Assembly: GCA_902596585.1 (NCBI GenBank)
Contig: CACJUL010000003.1
Span: 19,179 to 83,178 of the forward strand
Direction: 5' to 3'
DNA: 64,000 nucleotides
Origin: an uncultured Prochlorococcus sp.
GTDB taxonomy: Bacteria > Cyanobacteriota > Cyanobacteriia > PCC-6307 > Cyanobiaceae
Positions 1-6,755 of this stretch are shown here, in pieces (position 1 is the stretch's first letter; each line of letters begins with the position of its first letter). The translations under genes were made by a program, and so were the position numbers. The notes under the pieces were generated by a model. It made no database searches. It saw only the letters and a program-made list of their open reading frames with translations, and was not told the DNA's origin.

Positions 1-1
1 T

Positions 2-163
2 TGTAATAAATATGTGTTGAGTTACAAAGATTCAACAAATAAGACACATGAAGTTGGCTTCTACGCGCGCGATGCATACGATTGCCTAATGCTTGCAAGA
101 GAATTCAACACTTACGTACATGACAATCCAGGATCTGTATTCAGAATCCAACAAAAATTTTGA
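2..163 (+). CDS. Hypothetical protein, 3' part (cut by window start)
   Basis: An open frame enters from the left edge and ends at TGA 161-163, leaving 53 residues with no start codon inside the window. The C-terminus contains the phrase GFYARDAYDCLMLAREF and ends VFRIQQKF, which looks like a compact alpha/beta domain rather than noise. I do not recognise a named family. It is followed 11 bases later by another short gene on the same strand with a good ribosome binding site, so the two may share a transcript. The reading frame is convincing from codon use; function unknown. Confidence 0.55.
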   Translation, partial: CNKYVLSYKDSTNKTHEVGFYARDAYDCLMLAREFNTYVHDNPGSVFRIQQKF

Positions 164-174
164 GGAAATAAATT

Positions 175-339
175 ATGAATTTAAAAAGATCACCATTCGC
201 AATTCAAGATAAAAATGCAAGAGATCTTGATAATGCAAAGGATTATCCGACAATTGCAGATTTAATGAGAGAACAAAAAGTTCCACAAGATTGCGCAAAT
301 ACAGTTCACCATCGTAGAGATTTAGACTCTCTCGGTTAG
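175..339 (+). CDS. Small hypothetical protein, 54 aa
   Basis: ATG at 175 lies just downstream of a GAGGAAA ribosome binding site, and the frame runs 54 codons to TAG. The product starts MNLKRSPFAIQDKN and is polar with no membrane segment or signal peptide; it contains one cysteine and a HHRRD motif near the C-terminus. It sits 11 bases behind the partial gene at the window start and is probably cotranscribed with it. I recognise no family. The strong ribosome binding site is the main support. Confidence 0.55.
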   Translation: MNLKRSPFAIQDKNARDLDNAKDYPTIADLMREQKVPQDCANTVHHRRDLDSLG

Positions 340-407
340 TTTACGAGAATAGCTATTTACTAATTTTTAAAAATTAACGATTATAGTAGATGCGATTTGC
401 GATTCAT

Positions 408-575
408 TCATAAGATAATATTCTCTTCCTCAAGTTTTTTTTTAAGCTCCAAAGGCATATATGCAATATCTCTTTTTATTGCATTAATGGCATCTCTATA
501 CTTTTCAGGTTCAGCTAAGAGCTTTTTTATTATATTGTATTGACTTTCAATTTCTTCAGAAGAAAATTTTCCCAT
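408..575 (-). CDS. Small hypothetical protein, 55 aa
   Basis: A minus-strand frame of 55 codons starts MGKFSSEEIESQYN and ends KLEEENIIL. It is highly charged and predicted helical, with many Lys and Glu, compatible with a short coiled or helical bundle protein. No signal peptide, membrane segment or known motif is visible. It lies between a plus-strand micro-gene and the DUF3303-like gene on its own strand, 60 bases downstream of the latter. Codon use fits the neighbours. Function unknown. Confidence 0.5.
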   Translation of the reverse strand: MGKFSSEEIESQYNIIKKLLAEPEKYRDAINAIKRDIAYMPLELKKKLEEENIIL

Positions 576-635
576 AAAAAATATTTACTACCCTTTTATA
601 TTAAATCAACAGTCAAATACACAAAAGATTAACTA

Positions 636-947
636 TTAGTTAGGGGCTGCTGCAATTTCTTTATGAACGGAAAGAAATTCTTTATCCGTTAGAACTGGCG
701 TAACTTCAATTTCTACGCCAAAATTATCGACCCAGATACTACTCCATTTCCAAATGTTCTGATGGTTTGAAGATTCAACTATTGCCCATCCATTAGCTCC
801 CTCAGGATTTACTACTCGATTAATAACTTTAAACCCATCAAATTCATCACCTTCGCATCCTCCTTCCACAAAACCCGCAAAAGCTTCGGCCCCTTGCATA
901 TGACTTTCTTGATCTGGAAATTGCCAGTGTACGATGTAAGTTTGCAT
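636..947 (-). CDS. DUF3303-family protein
   Basis: A 103-residue soluble protein starting MQTYIVHWQFPDQESH. The pattern (a beta strand 'YIVHWQF', a central Gly-rich stretch, then 'GWAIVESSN...' and a Trp pair 'KWSSIWVDN') matches the ferredoxin-fold DUF3303 proteins common in marine picocyanobacteria. Members are small and of unknown function; the dimeric alpha/beta-barrel shape is inferred from the family. It is monocistronic with an AT-rich upstream region. A second small family of similar shape (DUF3764) occurs at 8.7 kb. Confidence 0.7.
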   Translation of the reverse strand: MQTYIVHWQFPDQESHMQGAEAFAGFVEGGCEGDEFDGFKVINRVVNPEGANGWAIVESSNHQNIWKWSSIWVDNFGVEIEVTPVLTDKEFLSVHKEIAAAPN

Positions 948-1070
948 GAATAAATTTATTTTTTTTTAATTATTAATTATCGAATTTAAAAATTAAATAA
1001 AAAGTCTTTAAATACTAATTAAAAACTCATAAGCCTAAAAGGCAAACAAACAAAAAAAAAGACTCTTACG

Positions 1071-1217
1071 AGCCTAGGTGATGGGGACTTCTATAATGAC
1101 AAATTAATCAGAAACAAACAACCCCATCAATAGGTAATTTTTAATACTTACAAACACCATATGTAGTGCTAAGATTTTAAAAAGGTTGGGTGATGGGGAT
1201 TATCCCGCTTTTTGATT
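1071..1217 (+). ncRNA. Candidate structured RNA with alternative pairings
   Basis: There is no convincing gene between 948 and 1242. TGATGGGG occurs at 1079-1086 and again at 1191-1198, inside an 11-base direct repeat GGTGATGGGGA (1077-1087 and 1189-1199). Between them at 1122-1129 lies the exact complement CCCCATCA. The middle segment can therefore pair with either copy but not both, and the region ends in an intrinsic terminator. This arrangement suits a small RNA or an attenuator; it matches no Rfam family I can recall. Transcription is not shown by the sequence. Confidence 0.35.
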
Positions 1218-1242
1218 AGGGCGAAGCTAACGCCCTTTTTTT
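1218..1242 (+). terminator. Intrinsic terminator
   Basis: AGGGCG (1218-1223) and CGCCCT (1231-1236) form a 6-bp GC-rich stem with a 7-base loop, followed directly by a run of T. It has the standard rho-independent form and would end a plus-strand transcript coming from the structured region upstream. Confidence 0.75.
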
Positions 1243-1437
1243 ATGGAAGAATTTACTTTAATCAATAAAGCCAGATGGAGGATAAAAGTATTTGAACCTT
1301 TTGATGATAGTTCTAAAAACCCTTTCATGATTAATGAAATTTTAATCTCTTATGGTTGTGTGCTTAAGCTATCAAGTAAGCCAGTTATGAAAGGCTCTAG
1401 AGTTGAATCCTATCAAAGAAGCGAGAAAAGAATATAA
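1243..1437 (+). CDS. Doubtful hypothetical ORF, 64 aa
   Basis: The frame begins at an ATG placed in the T-run of the terminator just upstream, with no ribosome binding site. The translation begins MEEFTLINKARWRIKVFEPFDD and contains plausible hydrophobic/polar alternation, so it may be real or the remnant of a longer gene. A second frame (1403-1501) overlaps its end and continues with good coding character, which suggests that the two could be pieces of one gene split by a frameshift near 1400. No family recognised. Confidence 0.3.
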   Translation: MEEFTLINKARWRIKVFEPFDDSSKNPFMINEILISYGCVLKLSSKPVMKGSRVESYQRSEKRI

Positions 1438-1501
1438 AAAACTATTAGAGGAAGGGCGGCAAAAACTTATGGATTCAACAGTTATTAAAAAAAAATGGTG
1501 A
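1403..1501 (+). CDS. Possible micro-protein or gene fragment, 32 aa
   Basis: A TTG-started frame gives LNPIKEARKEYKKLLEEG and continues to end in VIKKKW. It is strongly amphipathic and Lys/Glu rich, like other picocyanobacterial micro-proteins. It overlaps the end of the doubtful ORF at 1243-1437 in a different frame, so it may instead be the C-terminal half of that ORF after a frameshift. There is no clear ribosome binding site. Confidence 0.3.
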   Translation: MNPIKEARKEYKKLLEEGRQKLMDSTVIKKKW

Positions 1502-1574
1502 ATAGGTACTTTACCTAATATTTGACAGCCCTAGAAGATAATTGCTAGATAACTCCCAGTATGGAGACTTAGTT

Positions 1575-1742
1575 TTGAAAAAAGACATTTATTCAAACAT
1601 TAAAAATTCAGATGCTTTGGAAAGTTTTTTTGAATGTATAACTTCTTGTAGCATCAATAGTGAGGGAGTAGATTGCACAACGGCATGTTATGTAAAACAT
1701 TTAGAACCAAACAATATTGATTACCCTTTAAATTTTTCATAA
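1575..1742 (+). CDS. Cys-rich small protein
   Basis: The open frame could begin at TTG 1542, but I prefer TTG 1575 because GGAG lies about 8 bases upstream. The product begins LKKDIYSNIKNSDALE and contains four cysteines in the arrangement C-x3-C-x8-C-x3-C (CITSC...CTTAC), typical of a small metal-binding or disulfide-bonded hairpin. There is no signal peptide, so metal binding or a cytosolic redox role is more likely; this is inference. No family name known to me. It is followed after about 30 bases by a small membrane protein on the same strand. Confidence 0.5.
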   Translation: MKKDIYSNIKNSDALESFFECITSCSINSEGVDCTTACYVKHLEPNNIDYPLNFS

Positions 1743-1775
1743 GCAAAGCTTATTGATAATTGTTATATTTCATTG

Positions 1776-1889
1776 ATGTTATTTCCTCCTCCTCAAGTTA
1801 TTTTCGGTCTATTGCTTTTATCTATAGTAGTAGTTCTTATCTGGGATATTAGATACAATCCTTTTGGAGAAGACGAAGACGGAATTTAA
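1776..1889 (+). CDS. Small single-pass membrane protein, 37 aa
   Basis: ATG 1776 to TAA 1887-1889. The product begins MLFPPPQVIFGLLLLS, has one transmembrane helix (about residues 8-24) and a short acidic tail ending GEDEDGI. This N-out/acidic-tail layout is common among cyanobacterial photosystem or cytochrome accessory subunits, but I do not recognise it as one. It is separated from a convergent small membrane gene by only three bases. Confidence 0.5.
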   Translation: MLFPPPQVIFGLLLLSIVVVLIWDIRYNPFGEDEDGI

Positions 1890-1892
1890 TCT

Positions 1893-2009
1893 TCAACTAG
1901 GAAGCTGATTTGTAGGTGGTGCGTGAAATTGCCGTTTCTTTCTCTTGAGTCTTTTGTAAGCGACTAAAGAGCCTAATAATAACAATGTAATAGCAATTGA
2001 GTTAATCAT
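1893..2009 (-). CDS. Small single-pass membrane protein, 38 aa
   Basis: A minus-strand frame begins MINSIAITLLLLGSLVAY, with a hydrophobic N-terminal helix, then a strongly basic segment (KRLKRKKR) and a short Pro-rich tail. The basic cluster after the helix predicts a cytoplasmic C-terminus. It is convergent with the 37-codon membrane gene. No family recognised. The roughly 180 bases upstream of it (2010-2187) show nothing I can support. Confidence 0.5.
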   Translation of the reverse strand: MINSIAITLLLLGSLVAYKRLKRKKRQFHAPPTNQLPS

Positions 2010-2187
2010 ATCAAGTAGTTTTATATATATAAAAACAAATATGATCTAAATATCAATGACTAACGTTATTTTTTCAAAAAGTGATTAATTATGGACTAAT
2101 TTTTAATATTAAGCTTTCTTATTAGGTACCTAAAACAATCAAAAGAAAATGCTTATCTGAACAAAAGGAATTGCTTTGCAATAAGAA

Positions 2188-2292
2188 TCACTTTTTCTTA
2201 TTTCTCATTTGATACTGCAAAATAGCTTTTAGATGTTGTACTTCTTTTTCTAAAGTCTCAATTCTTTTTTCTAGTTCTTCATTAGTTGCCAT
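2188..2292 (-). CDS. Coiled-coil micro-protein, 34 aa
   Basis: The product begins MATNEELEKRIETLEKEV and continues to end in QMRNKKK. Leucine/isoleucine residues recur in a heptad pattern, so nearly the whole chain should form one coiled coil. Similar very short coiled coils are frequent in picocyanobacteria. It is transcribed away from the palindrome-bearing promoter region of the operon starting at 2435. Function unknown. Confidence 0.5.
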   Translation of the reverse strand: MATNEELEKRIETLEKEVQHLKAILQYQMRNKKK

Positions 2293-2341
2293 ATTTTGTA
2301 AGAAAATATCCTTAATGTTTATATTCTTGAGAAAAAAATTT

Positions 2342-2358
2342 GTTATTTGTGAAATAAC
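2342..2358. promoter_or_regulatory. Inverted repeat upstream of DUF411 operon
   Basis: GTTATTTGTGAAATAAC is a 7-bp inverted repeat with a 3-base spacer. It sits about 80 bases before the first gene of the operon at 2435 and just before the divergent micro-gene start. The size and symmetry suit a dimeric repressor site; the regulator is unknown. Confidence 0.45.
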
Positions 2359-2384
2359 CAATAAGTATTAGAGCCTATTGATAA

Positions 2385-2410
2385 GCATAATTTATCTAGA
2401 TAAATTATGC
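2385..2410. promoter_or_regulatory. Perfect 26-bp palindrome, candidate operator
   Basis: The 26 bases centred on CTAG (2396-2399) are a perfect palindrome: GCATAATTTATCT is followed by its exact reverse complement. It ends 25 bases before the ATG at 2435, where an operator or a 5'-UTR hairpin would lie. With no loop and no T-run it is not a terminator. Together with the inverted repeat at 2342 it is the best candidate control site of the metal-related operon. Confidence 0.55.
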
Positions 2411-2434
2411 AAAGTATAAATTCAGGGGAAATTT

Positions 2435-2578
2435 ATGAGTGGAGATTATGAGACACTAGAAATAAATCAACCAAAAATCTCATATTTCAAGAAAAGATCC
2501 GAAAACAACACAGAATGGTTAGATGAATTAATCAACAAAATTGAGGATATGAAAAACAACATATCTAAGGCTGCCTGA
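2435..2578 (+). CDS. Small hypothetical protein, operon gene 1
   Basis: ATG 2435 follows an AGGGGAA ribosome binding site. The 47-residue product begins MSGDYETLEINQPKISYFKK and is soluble, charged and probably helical at its C-terminus (WLDELINKIEDMKNNI). Its stop TGA overlaps the start ATG of the next gene (TGATG), implying translational coupling. It is the first gene of a seven-gene run to 4462 that contains DUF411 and DUF3721-like proteins. Function unknown. Confidence 0.6.
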   Translation: MSGDYETLEINQPKISYFKKRSENNTEWLDELINKIEDMKNNISKAA

Positions 2579-2694
2579 TGTCAGAAAAAGAGATAAAGGA
2601 ACTAGATAAATTTGTAGAAGAATATGGTTACAATGACGAATTAAAAGATATATATTTAAGAGAGGTTTTAGCTCAAAATAAAGAATACGAATGA
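2578..2694 (+). CDS. Small hypothetical protein, operon gene 2
   Basis: The 38-residue product begins MSEKEIKELDKFVEEYGY and is acidic and helical. The gene is overlapped at both ends: its ATG shares bases with the stop of the gene before, and its stop TGA lies inside the ATGA that starts the next gene. Such double overlap is strong evidence that this micro-ORF is translated as part of the operon. No family is recognised. Confidence 0.6.
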   Translation: MSEKEIKELDKFVEEYGYNDELKDIYLREVLAQNKEYE

Positions 2695-2921
2695 GATCAA
2701 ATTTACGACCAAATATTCGAATAGCTACTAACATTCTTTTAGTTATTGGTGCTTTTGCTATCGTTTCAAATATCAAACCAATAGCAGTTGTATATCAGGG
2801 AAAAAATCTATGTATTAAATATTTAAAACATCAAATAGATCGAGATACACTCATCAAAAAACTAAAAATAGTTAAACAAGCAAATCCATCAAGTATTTGT
2901 GACTCTATCCTGAAAAGTTAA
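2691..2921 (+). CDS. Small secreted or membrane-anchored protein
   Basis: 76 residues. An N-terminal hydrophobic segment (about residues 10-25, IATNILLVIGAFAIVSN) is followed by a polar domain containing two cysteines (NLCIKYL and SSICDSI) that could form a disulfide outside the membrane. It overlaps the previous gene by ATGA and is followed after two bases by the MauE-like gene, so it belongs to the same operon. I do not recognise the family; the membrane anchor and periplasmic domain are inference. Confidence 0.6.
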   Translation: MRSNLRPNIRIATNILLVIGAFAIVSNIKPIAVVYQGKNLCIKYLKHQIDRDTLIKKLKIVKQANPSSICDSILKS

Positions 2922-2923
2922 AA

Positions 2924-3376
2924 ATGAAGCTAAAGTCATATACCCCATTAATTGCAGTTTTTGGAACCTCATCGTTAATAACCATTGCATTGCTTAAAAA
3001 TTTCCAAATTTTCATGGGGATATCAATTTGTCTTTTAGCGATGCTTAAGCTAATGGATATTGAAGCTTTTGGAACAAGTTATAAGAAATATGATTTGATA
3101 TCCTCTCGATTTAATAGCTGGATATATATTTATCCTTTTTGCGAATTACTAATTGGAATAAGTTTTCTACTCTCTTCTCCACCCTCTTTAATTATCTTTA
3201 TTGCTCTAATTTTAGGAATTTTTGGAATGCTTTCAGTATTCAAGGCCATTTATTTGGATAAATTAAAATTAAATTGTGCATGTATCGGTGGATATGCCAA
3301 AACTCCATTAGGAATTATTAGTTTTATAGAAAATCTTTTAATGTCAATTATGAGTGTCTTGATATTAATCAAATAG
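2924..3376 (+). CDS. MauE/DoxX-like membrane protein
   Basis: 150 residues with four hydrophobic segments. The C-terminal half carries LNCACIGG followed by TPLG, the Cys-x-Cys site in a membrane loop that is typical of MauE/DoxX-type redox-associated membrane proteins. In known systems such proteins help form or maintain disulfides in periplasmic partners. Here the likely partners are the Cys-bearing proteins encoded on either side (the gene at 2691 and the DUF411 protein). A quinone or thiol redox role is inferred from the family and not shown. Confidence 0.55.
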   Translation: MKLKSYTPLIAVFGTSSLITIALLKNFQIFMGISICLLAMLKLMDIEAFGTSYKKYDLISSRFNSWIYIYPFCELLIGISFLLSSPPSLIIFIALILGIFGMLSVFKAIYLDKLKLNCACIGGYAKTPLGIISFIENLLMSIMSVLILIK

Positions 3377-3423
3377 CAATTTAATTAATTTTCAATTATT
3401 GTTGGGATACATCTGTAGATTCA

Positions 3424-3957
3424 ATGGTTTTGATCAGTTTTGCTTCAAAGAAAATATTTACTAAGAGGAGCTTTTTAAATACCCTGTTTTTTTCTGGAAT
3501 TCTTTTTGCAAATTCAATTAACGCGAATAAGAGTATTGCTTTAACTAAAGAAAATATAGATATCCCAAAAATTGTTTCTTACAGATCGGCATCATGTGGT
3601 TGTTGCAAAAAATGGATCAATCATTTAAGAGATAGTGGATTTCAAGTTATTGATAAAATAGTTGAAGATGTCTCAGTAATAAAAACCCAATATCAAATTC
3701 CCAATAATTTGAGATCTTGTCACTCTGCTCAAATTGCTAATTATATGATTGAAGGACATGTCCCTATTGAATCAATCAACAAACTTTTTAGAGAAAAACC
3801 AAATATCAATGGGATAGCAGTTCCTGGCATGCCACTTGGCTCTCCAGGGATGGAAATGCATTCTCACGAATCGCACTCTCATGATTATGAGAACTACAAA
3901 GTAGTTTCATTTAGTAAAACTGGCGAAACAAAAATATTTGATAAAATCTCTCCTTGA
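3424..3957 (+). CDS. DUF411 metal-binding protein
   Basis: 177 residues. After a basic, hydrophobic N-terminal export or anchor signal (about residues 12-35) comes a complete DUF411 domain: SCGCCKKW, then NLRSCHSAQ, EGHVPIESI, KPNINGIAVPGMPLGSPGMEM. These Cys, His and Met motifs define the family and are proposed metal ligands; DUF411 genes commonly neighbour copper-resistance genes. The tail is His-rich (HSHESHSHD). Within the operon it is flanked by a MauE-like membrane protein and a DUF3721-like protein. Copper (or another soft metal) handling in the periplasm is the likely role, inferred from family and context. Confidence 0.8.
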   Translation: MVLISFASKKIFTKRSFLNTLFFSGILFANSINANKSIALTKENIDIPKIVSYRSASCGCCKKWINHLRDSGFQVIDKIVEDVSVIKTQYQIPNNLRSCHSAQIANYMIEGHVPIESINKLFREKPNINGIAVPGMPLGSPGMEMHSHESHSHDYENYKVVSFSKTGETKIFDKISP

Positions 3958-3979
3958 TATAGATACTAAATTTGAAATA

Positions 3980-4201
3980 ATGCATATTTCCCTTAGAAAT
4001 TTTAAATTTTTTATTTTTTTATTTTCTTTATCTCTGAATTTCAATAGTTATTCGCATGCACATATGAGGGGTAAATTTCTTTCTGAAAAGGACGCCGAAA
4101 ATAAAGCTTTAGAACTTGGTTGCAAAGGAATACATAAGAATCAAGATAAATGGATGCCATGCAAAAACGAAAAAGAATTACATATTTATTTGAGGAAATA
4201 A
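3980..4201 (+). CDS. DUF3721-like periplasmic protein
   Basis: An in-frame ATG exists at 3938, but it lies inside the DUF411 gene; ATG 3980 gives a clean signal peptide (MHISLRNFKFFIFLFSLSL). The mature part has the DUF3721 layout: AENKALELGCKGIHKN, then KWMPCKNE, with two conserved cysteines and several histidines. The family is small, cyanobacterial and of unknown function. The stop TAA is followed immediately by the ATG of the next gene, so both are cotranslated. Context suggests a metal-responsive or redox periplasmic role. Confidence 0.65.
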   Translation: MHISLRNFKFFIFLFSLSLNFNSYSHAHMRGKFLSEKDAENKALELGCKGIHKNQDKWMPCKNEKELHIYLRK

Positions 4202-4462
4202 ATGGAAAAATTAAAAACTGATAAAAGAAAAATTCACAGAAAAATAACGGCACTTTCAGCAATCCCTTTATTAATTACTATTTTATCTGGGACTATTTAT
4301 AGTATTCTTCAGCCATTAGGGATAGATGCTTTTTGGTTAATCAAATGGCATACAGGCAATTTTGGGATTATTAATTTGCAACCTTTCTACTCGATATTTC
4401 TTGGTGTAGCATCAATAATCTCAATAATATCTGGCTTAAGACTATTTCAAAAAAGAACTTAG
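4202..4462 (+). CDS. PepSY-TM-like small membrane protein
   Basis: 86 residues starting at an ATG that abuts the previous stop, preceded by GAGGAAA. It has RKIHRKITALSAIPLLITIL, the N-terminal signature of PepSY-associated transmembrane proteins, then WLIKWHTGNF and two further membrane helices. In larger PepSY-TM proteins these His residues lie near haem or metal redox centres. It is the last gene of the operon that begins at 2435. A metal or haem reductase-like role is inference only. Confidence 0.6.
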   Translation: MEKLKTDKRKIHRKITALSAIPLLITILSGTIYSILQPLGIDAFWLIKWHTGNFGIINLQPFYSIFLGVASIISIISGLRLFQKRT

Positions 4463-4495
4463 ATAAATTCTTAATAAGGCCAAAAATATAATTAA

Positions 4496-4696
4496 TTAAT
4501 TAATACTATTTGCTCCGCCACTGACTAAGAAAATTATCGCTCCAAGTGCCATTGTTGCCACACCCATATAAGGGTATTTCTTAATTCTTGATTTAGTAAT
4601 TGGAAGCCATGAAATGTATCTATCAGATTTATTTAATTCAACTTTCTTTTTTCTAGGTGGCAATCCTAATTCTTCTCTTCTTTTAGCTTCACCCAT
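4496..4696 (-). CDS. DUF2839 family protein
   Basis: 66 residues with the DUF2839 N-terminus MGEAKRREELGLPPRKKK and one transmembrane helix near the C-terminus (MGVATMALGAIIFLVSGG). This small cyanobacterial family is of unknown function. A paralogue with the same MGEAKRR start lies at 6907-7122. It is convergent with the metal operon, with about 30 bases between their stops. Confidence 0.8.
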   Translation of the reverse strand: MGEAKRREELGLPPRKKKVELNKSDRYISWLPITKSRIKKYPYMGVATMALGAIIFLVSGGANSIN

Positions 4697-4802
4697 AATC
4701 TTAAATTTATTTATATATCAATATTAAAAATTATGTTCTACACCTGCGAGTTAACTTTATTAAAAACAGAGGTCCTTTGTAGATAAACAAATTATTTAAA
4801 AT

Positions 4803-4949
4803 TTATTTAGCCTTCTTTAAATATAGATTCTTTGTATTTGCCTGATCTGATGTAAATAACAAAATCAAGATAGTTCCAACTAGAAATGAAAAAATCATTG
4901 TCAAACCAACAACTTCAACCATTTCACTAGGCAGATAATTTAGAAACAT
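4803..4949 (-). CDS. Small single-pass membrane protein, 48 aa
   Basis: Two in-frame ATGs are possible (4949 and 4922). I use the upstream one because it is preceded by AAGAGA. The product contains one transmembrane helix (LTMIFSFLVGTILILLF) with a short basic tail ending YLKKAK. No family recognised. It lies between the DUF2839 gene and a hypothetical gene on the same strand, with AT-rich spacers on both sides. Confidence 0.45.
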   Translation of the reverse strand: MFLNYLPSEMVEVVGLTMIFSFLVGTILILLFTSDQANTKNLYLKKAK

Positions 4950-5103
4950 AATAAATAGATCTCTTATTTTAAACTTAGCAATTGTATTTTTAATGTAAAG
5001 TAAGTATTCCTCGCTAAATTTCGAAAAGAAATTTCAGAGACTTTTTAATCATTATTTATTTTTATTTGCGGGATAAATCTAGTTCTAGCCGATCACAATT
5101 TTC

Positions 5104-5394
5104 TTACTTAGATATTCCTATTTTCTTAAGCAATTTCAGGTAAGGCAAGGCCCAATTACCAAAGGTAAAAGAGATTGTCATATTTTTTGTAGTTGGGAAT
5201 AATGTTTTAGAACGTGTAGAGGCTAATTTAGAAAACATCTTAATAGTCTCTACTTCTAGATTATCCATATACAATTTTTTTTGAACACCTCGATCTTTCT
5301 TTTGGGGCAAATAATTTTCTATAAACCATAAAACTTGCTCTAAACTTGATTTATTGGATGCGGTTTTAATTTGTTTATTTTTCTTTTTAAACAT
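5104..5394 (-). CDS. Hypothetical protein, 96 aa
   Basis: The product starts MFKKKNKQIKTASNKSS and is basic, with no clear membrane helix or signal. Central residues include WFIENYLPQKKDRG and a C-terminal FGNWALPYLKLLKKIG. I recognise no family. Codon use resembles the surrounding small genes. Bases 4950-5103 downstream contain nothing I can support. Confidence 0.5.
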   Translation of the reverse strand: MFKKKNKQIKTASNKSSLEQVLWFIENYLPQKKDRGVQKKLYMDNLEVETIKMFSKLASTRSKTLFPTTKNMTISFTFGNWALPYLKLLKKIGISK

Positions 5395-5540
5395 ATTTAT
5401 TTACCTCTTAATTACTGAATTAAACTTGCCATTTATATAATTTAAATCAATAGTATAATCATCAAAATTATTTTCTTTTTAATAATCGATAATCGAAAAA
5501 ATAAATTAATAATTGCGTTGTTTTTATAAAAATAAAAAAA

Positions 5541-5566
5541 AAGAGAGGGATAAAACCCCCTCTAAA
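5541..5566 (-). terminator. Intrinsic terminator, minus strand
   Basis: On the minus strand AGAGGG and CCCTCT (5558-5563 and 5544-5549) form a stem around an 8-base loop, followed by a run of nine T. It terminates the 56-codon gene at 5589-5759. Confidence 0.75.
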
Positions 5567-5588
5567 TTGATCAGTTTCAAAAAAGAAT

Positions 5589-5759
5589 TTAATTTTTTGA
5601 GTCTTTCAATTTCATTTCTTTTTGTGTTTTCCTGATTCTTTCTTCAAAGACGGATCTTCTGTAAGGAGTAACTTCTCCACTTTTAGTAGCCAAAAGTTGG
5701 GCTTCATATAGCCTATTGGCTCTTTTGATTTTTTCTCTTATTTGTAAGAGATTATTCAT
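5589..5759 (-). CDS. Small hypothetical protein, 56 aa
   Basis: The product begins MNNLLQIREKIKRANRLYEA and ends MKLKDSKN. It is entirely helical and charged, with the pattern 'EVTPYRRSVFEERIRKTQKEM', and resembles other short picocyanobacterial helical proteins. It is followed directly by a good minus-strand terminator, which supports it as an independent transcription unit. Function unknown. Bases 5760-5948 upstream show no supported gene. Confidence 0.6.
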   Translation of the reverse strand: MNNLLQIREKIKRANRLYEAQLLATKSGEVTPYRRSVFEERIRKTQKEMKLKDSKN

Positions 5760-5948
5760 GGTCTTTTGCAGTTAATGAGAATCCCGTTCCCTACTCCCAT
5801 TTCATGCGTCCAGAGATATAAACTTGGATGAACGTAAGTGAACAATAACATCTTTAAAAAAATTCTGCGAGAGTAATTTTTACTAAATTTTTCTAAAAAA
5901 AATAAATATTGAATAGATAGTATAAACAAGGTTTTAATATTTCCTAAA

Positions 5949-6224
5949 TTAGGATAAGAAAATTGTTTGCGACCCATCATTATTATCCTGAATCACTATT
6001 TTTTTATTAGGAAAAATATCTGATAATATTCTTTTCAAATTTGAATTATCTGAATGAATCATATTACTCATATTTTTTGAATTAATTTTCCAATTTTCAT
6101 CTACAAATAGTTCATTATCATCGCCTTTTTCATTCTCCAGTGATGTCTTATTTAGAATCTTAAGTAACAGTTCTGAATCATAATCTTTAAATTCTTCAGG
6201 GCCCTCTTTTAATTTTTTAATCAT
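5949..6224 (-). CDS. Hypothetical acidic protein, 91 aa
   Basis: The protein begins MIKKLKEGPEEFKDYDSE and ends IQDNNDGSQTIFLS. It is acidic and soluble; the last 30 residues (RILSDIFPNKKIVIQDNNDGSQTIFLS) look like a small beta-hairpin domain. No named family. The region 6225-6449 between it and the next plus-strand gene contains only a 22-codon frame that I do not count as a gene. Confidence 0.5.
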   Translation of the reverse strand: MIKKLKEGPEEFKDYDSELLLKILNKTSLENEKGDDNELFVDENWKINSKNMSNMIHSDNSNLKRILSDIFPNKKIVIQDNNDGSQTIFLS

Positions 6225-6449
6225 TATTTAGAAATCTAATGTTTCTAAATCTTGCATAAGAAATTTGAAGAATACAAGGTATTAATTACCTAAAAATTTC
6301 TCTTAAGATGAAAAATCCAGATGCAATTAAAATAATTTTCTTTAGAAAATTTAATTCCAAAATAGCTAAAGAATGATATTTAAAAAGATTAATTAATCAT
6401 TTACACCATTTATTTACTTGTTAGGTTGCAATTAAGAGAATCAGAAAAG

Positions 6450-6581
6450 ATGCCAAGAGTAATTAACAAAAAACTTAGACTTTTAAGATGGTTAAACTCA
6501 GGCATGATACTACCATTTATCATTATGGCTGCATCCTCATCAATCATTCTTTATGGTGTTTTATTTATCCTAATAAAATAG
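6450..6581 (+). CDS. Small single-pass membrane protein, 43 aa
   Basis: ATG 6450 follows AGAGAATCAGAAAAG. The product begins MPRVINKKLRLLRWLNSG and has a hydrophobic helix to the C-terminus (IIMAASSSIILYGVLFILI), with a basic cytoplasmic N-terminus. The size and layout resemble photosystem or cytochrome accessory subunits, but I cannot assign it to one. Convergent with the next gene. Confidence 0.5.
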   Translation: MPRVINKKLRLLRWLNSGMILPFIIMAASSSIILYGVLFILIK

Positions 6582-6591
6582 TTTTTTTAAT

Positions 6592-6726
6592 TTAAGCAGC
6601 TAAGTTTTCCTCAGATTTAGACATAATTATTGCAGCTTTTTTTAATAAACTAACTACTTCTTTTCTTCCAACTGCATTATCAGCTTGACGCATTATTTCA
6701 TAATATTTTTTATTTATTTTCTTCAT
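6592..6726 (-). CDS. Small hypothetical protein, 44 aa
   Basis: The product begins MKKINKKYYEIMRQADNAVG and continues with RKEVVSLLKKAAIIMSKSEENLAA, two predicted amphipathic helices. There is no membrane segment. A 7-bp inverted repeat (6756-6772) lies 30 bases upstream of its start. Bases 6773-6906 contain nothing else. Function unknown. Confidence 0.5.
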   Translation of the reverse strand: MKKINKKYYEIMRQADNAVGRKEVVSLLKKAAIIMSKSEENLAA

Positions 6727-6755
6727 AAATAGTTTTAATTTAATCTAAAATTACA

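Noticed and set aside
2528..2776. 82-codon minus-strand frame
   Set aside because: Antisense to three overlapping plus-strand operon genes.
5756..5980. 74-codon minus-strand frame
   Set aside because: It overlaps the start of one gene and the end of another on the same strand and has an unlikely composition.
6308..6376. 22-codon plus-strand frame
   Set aside because: Too short, without ribosome binding site or conserved look.
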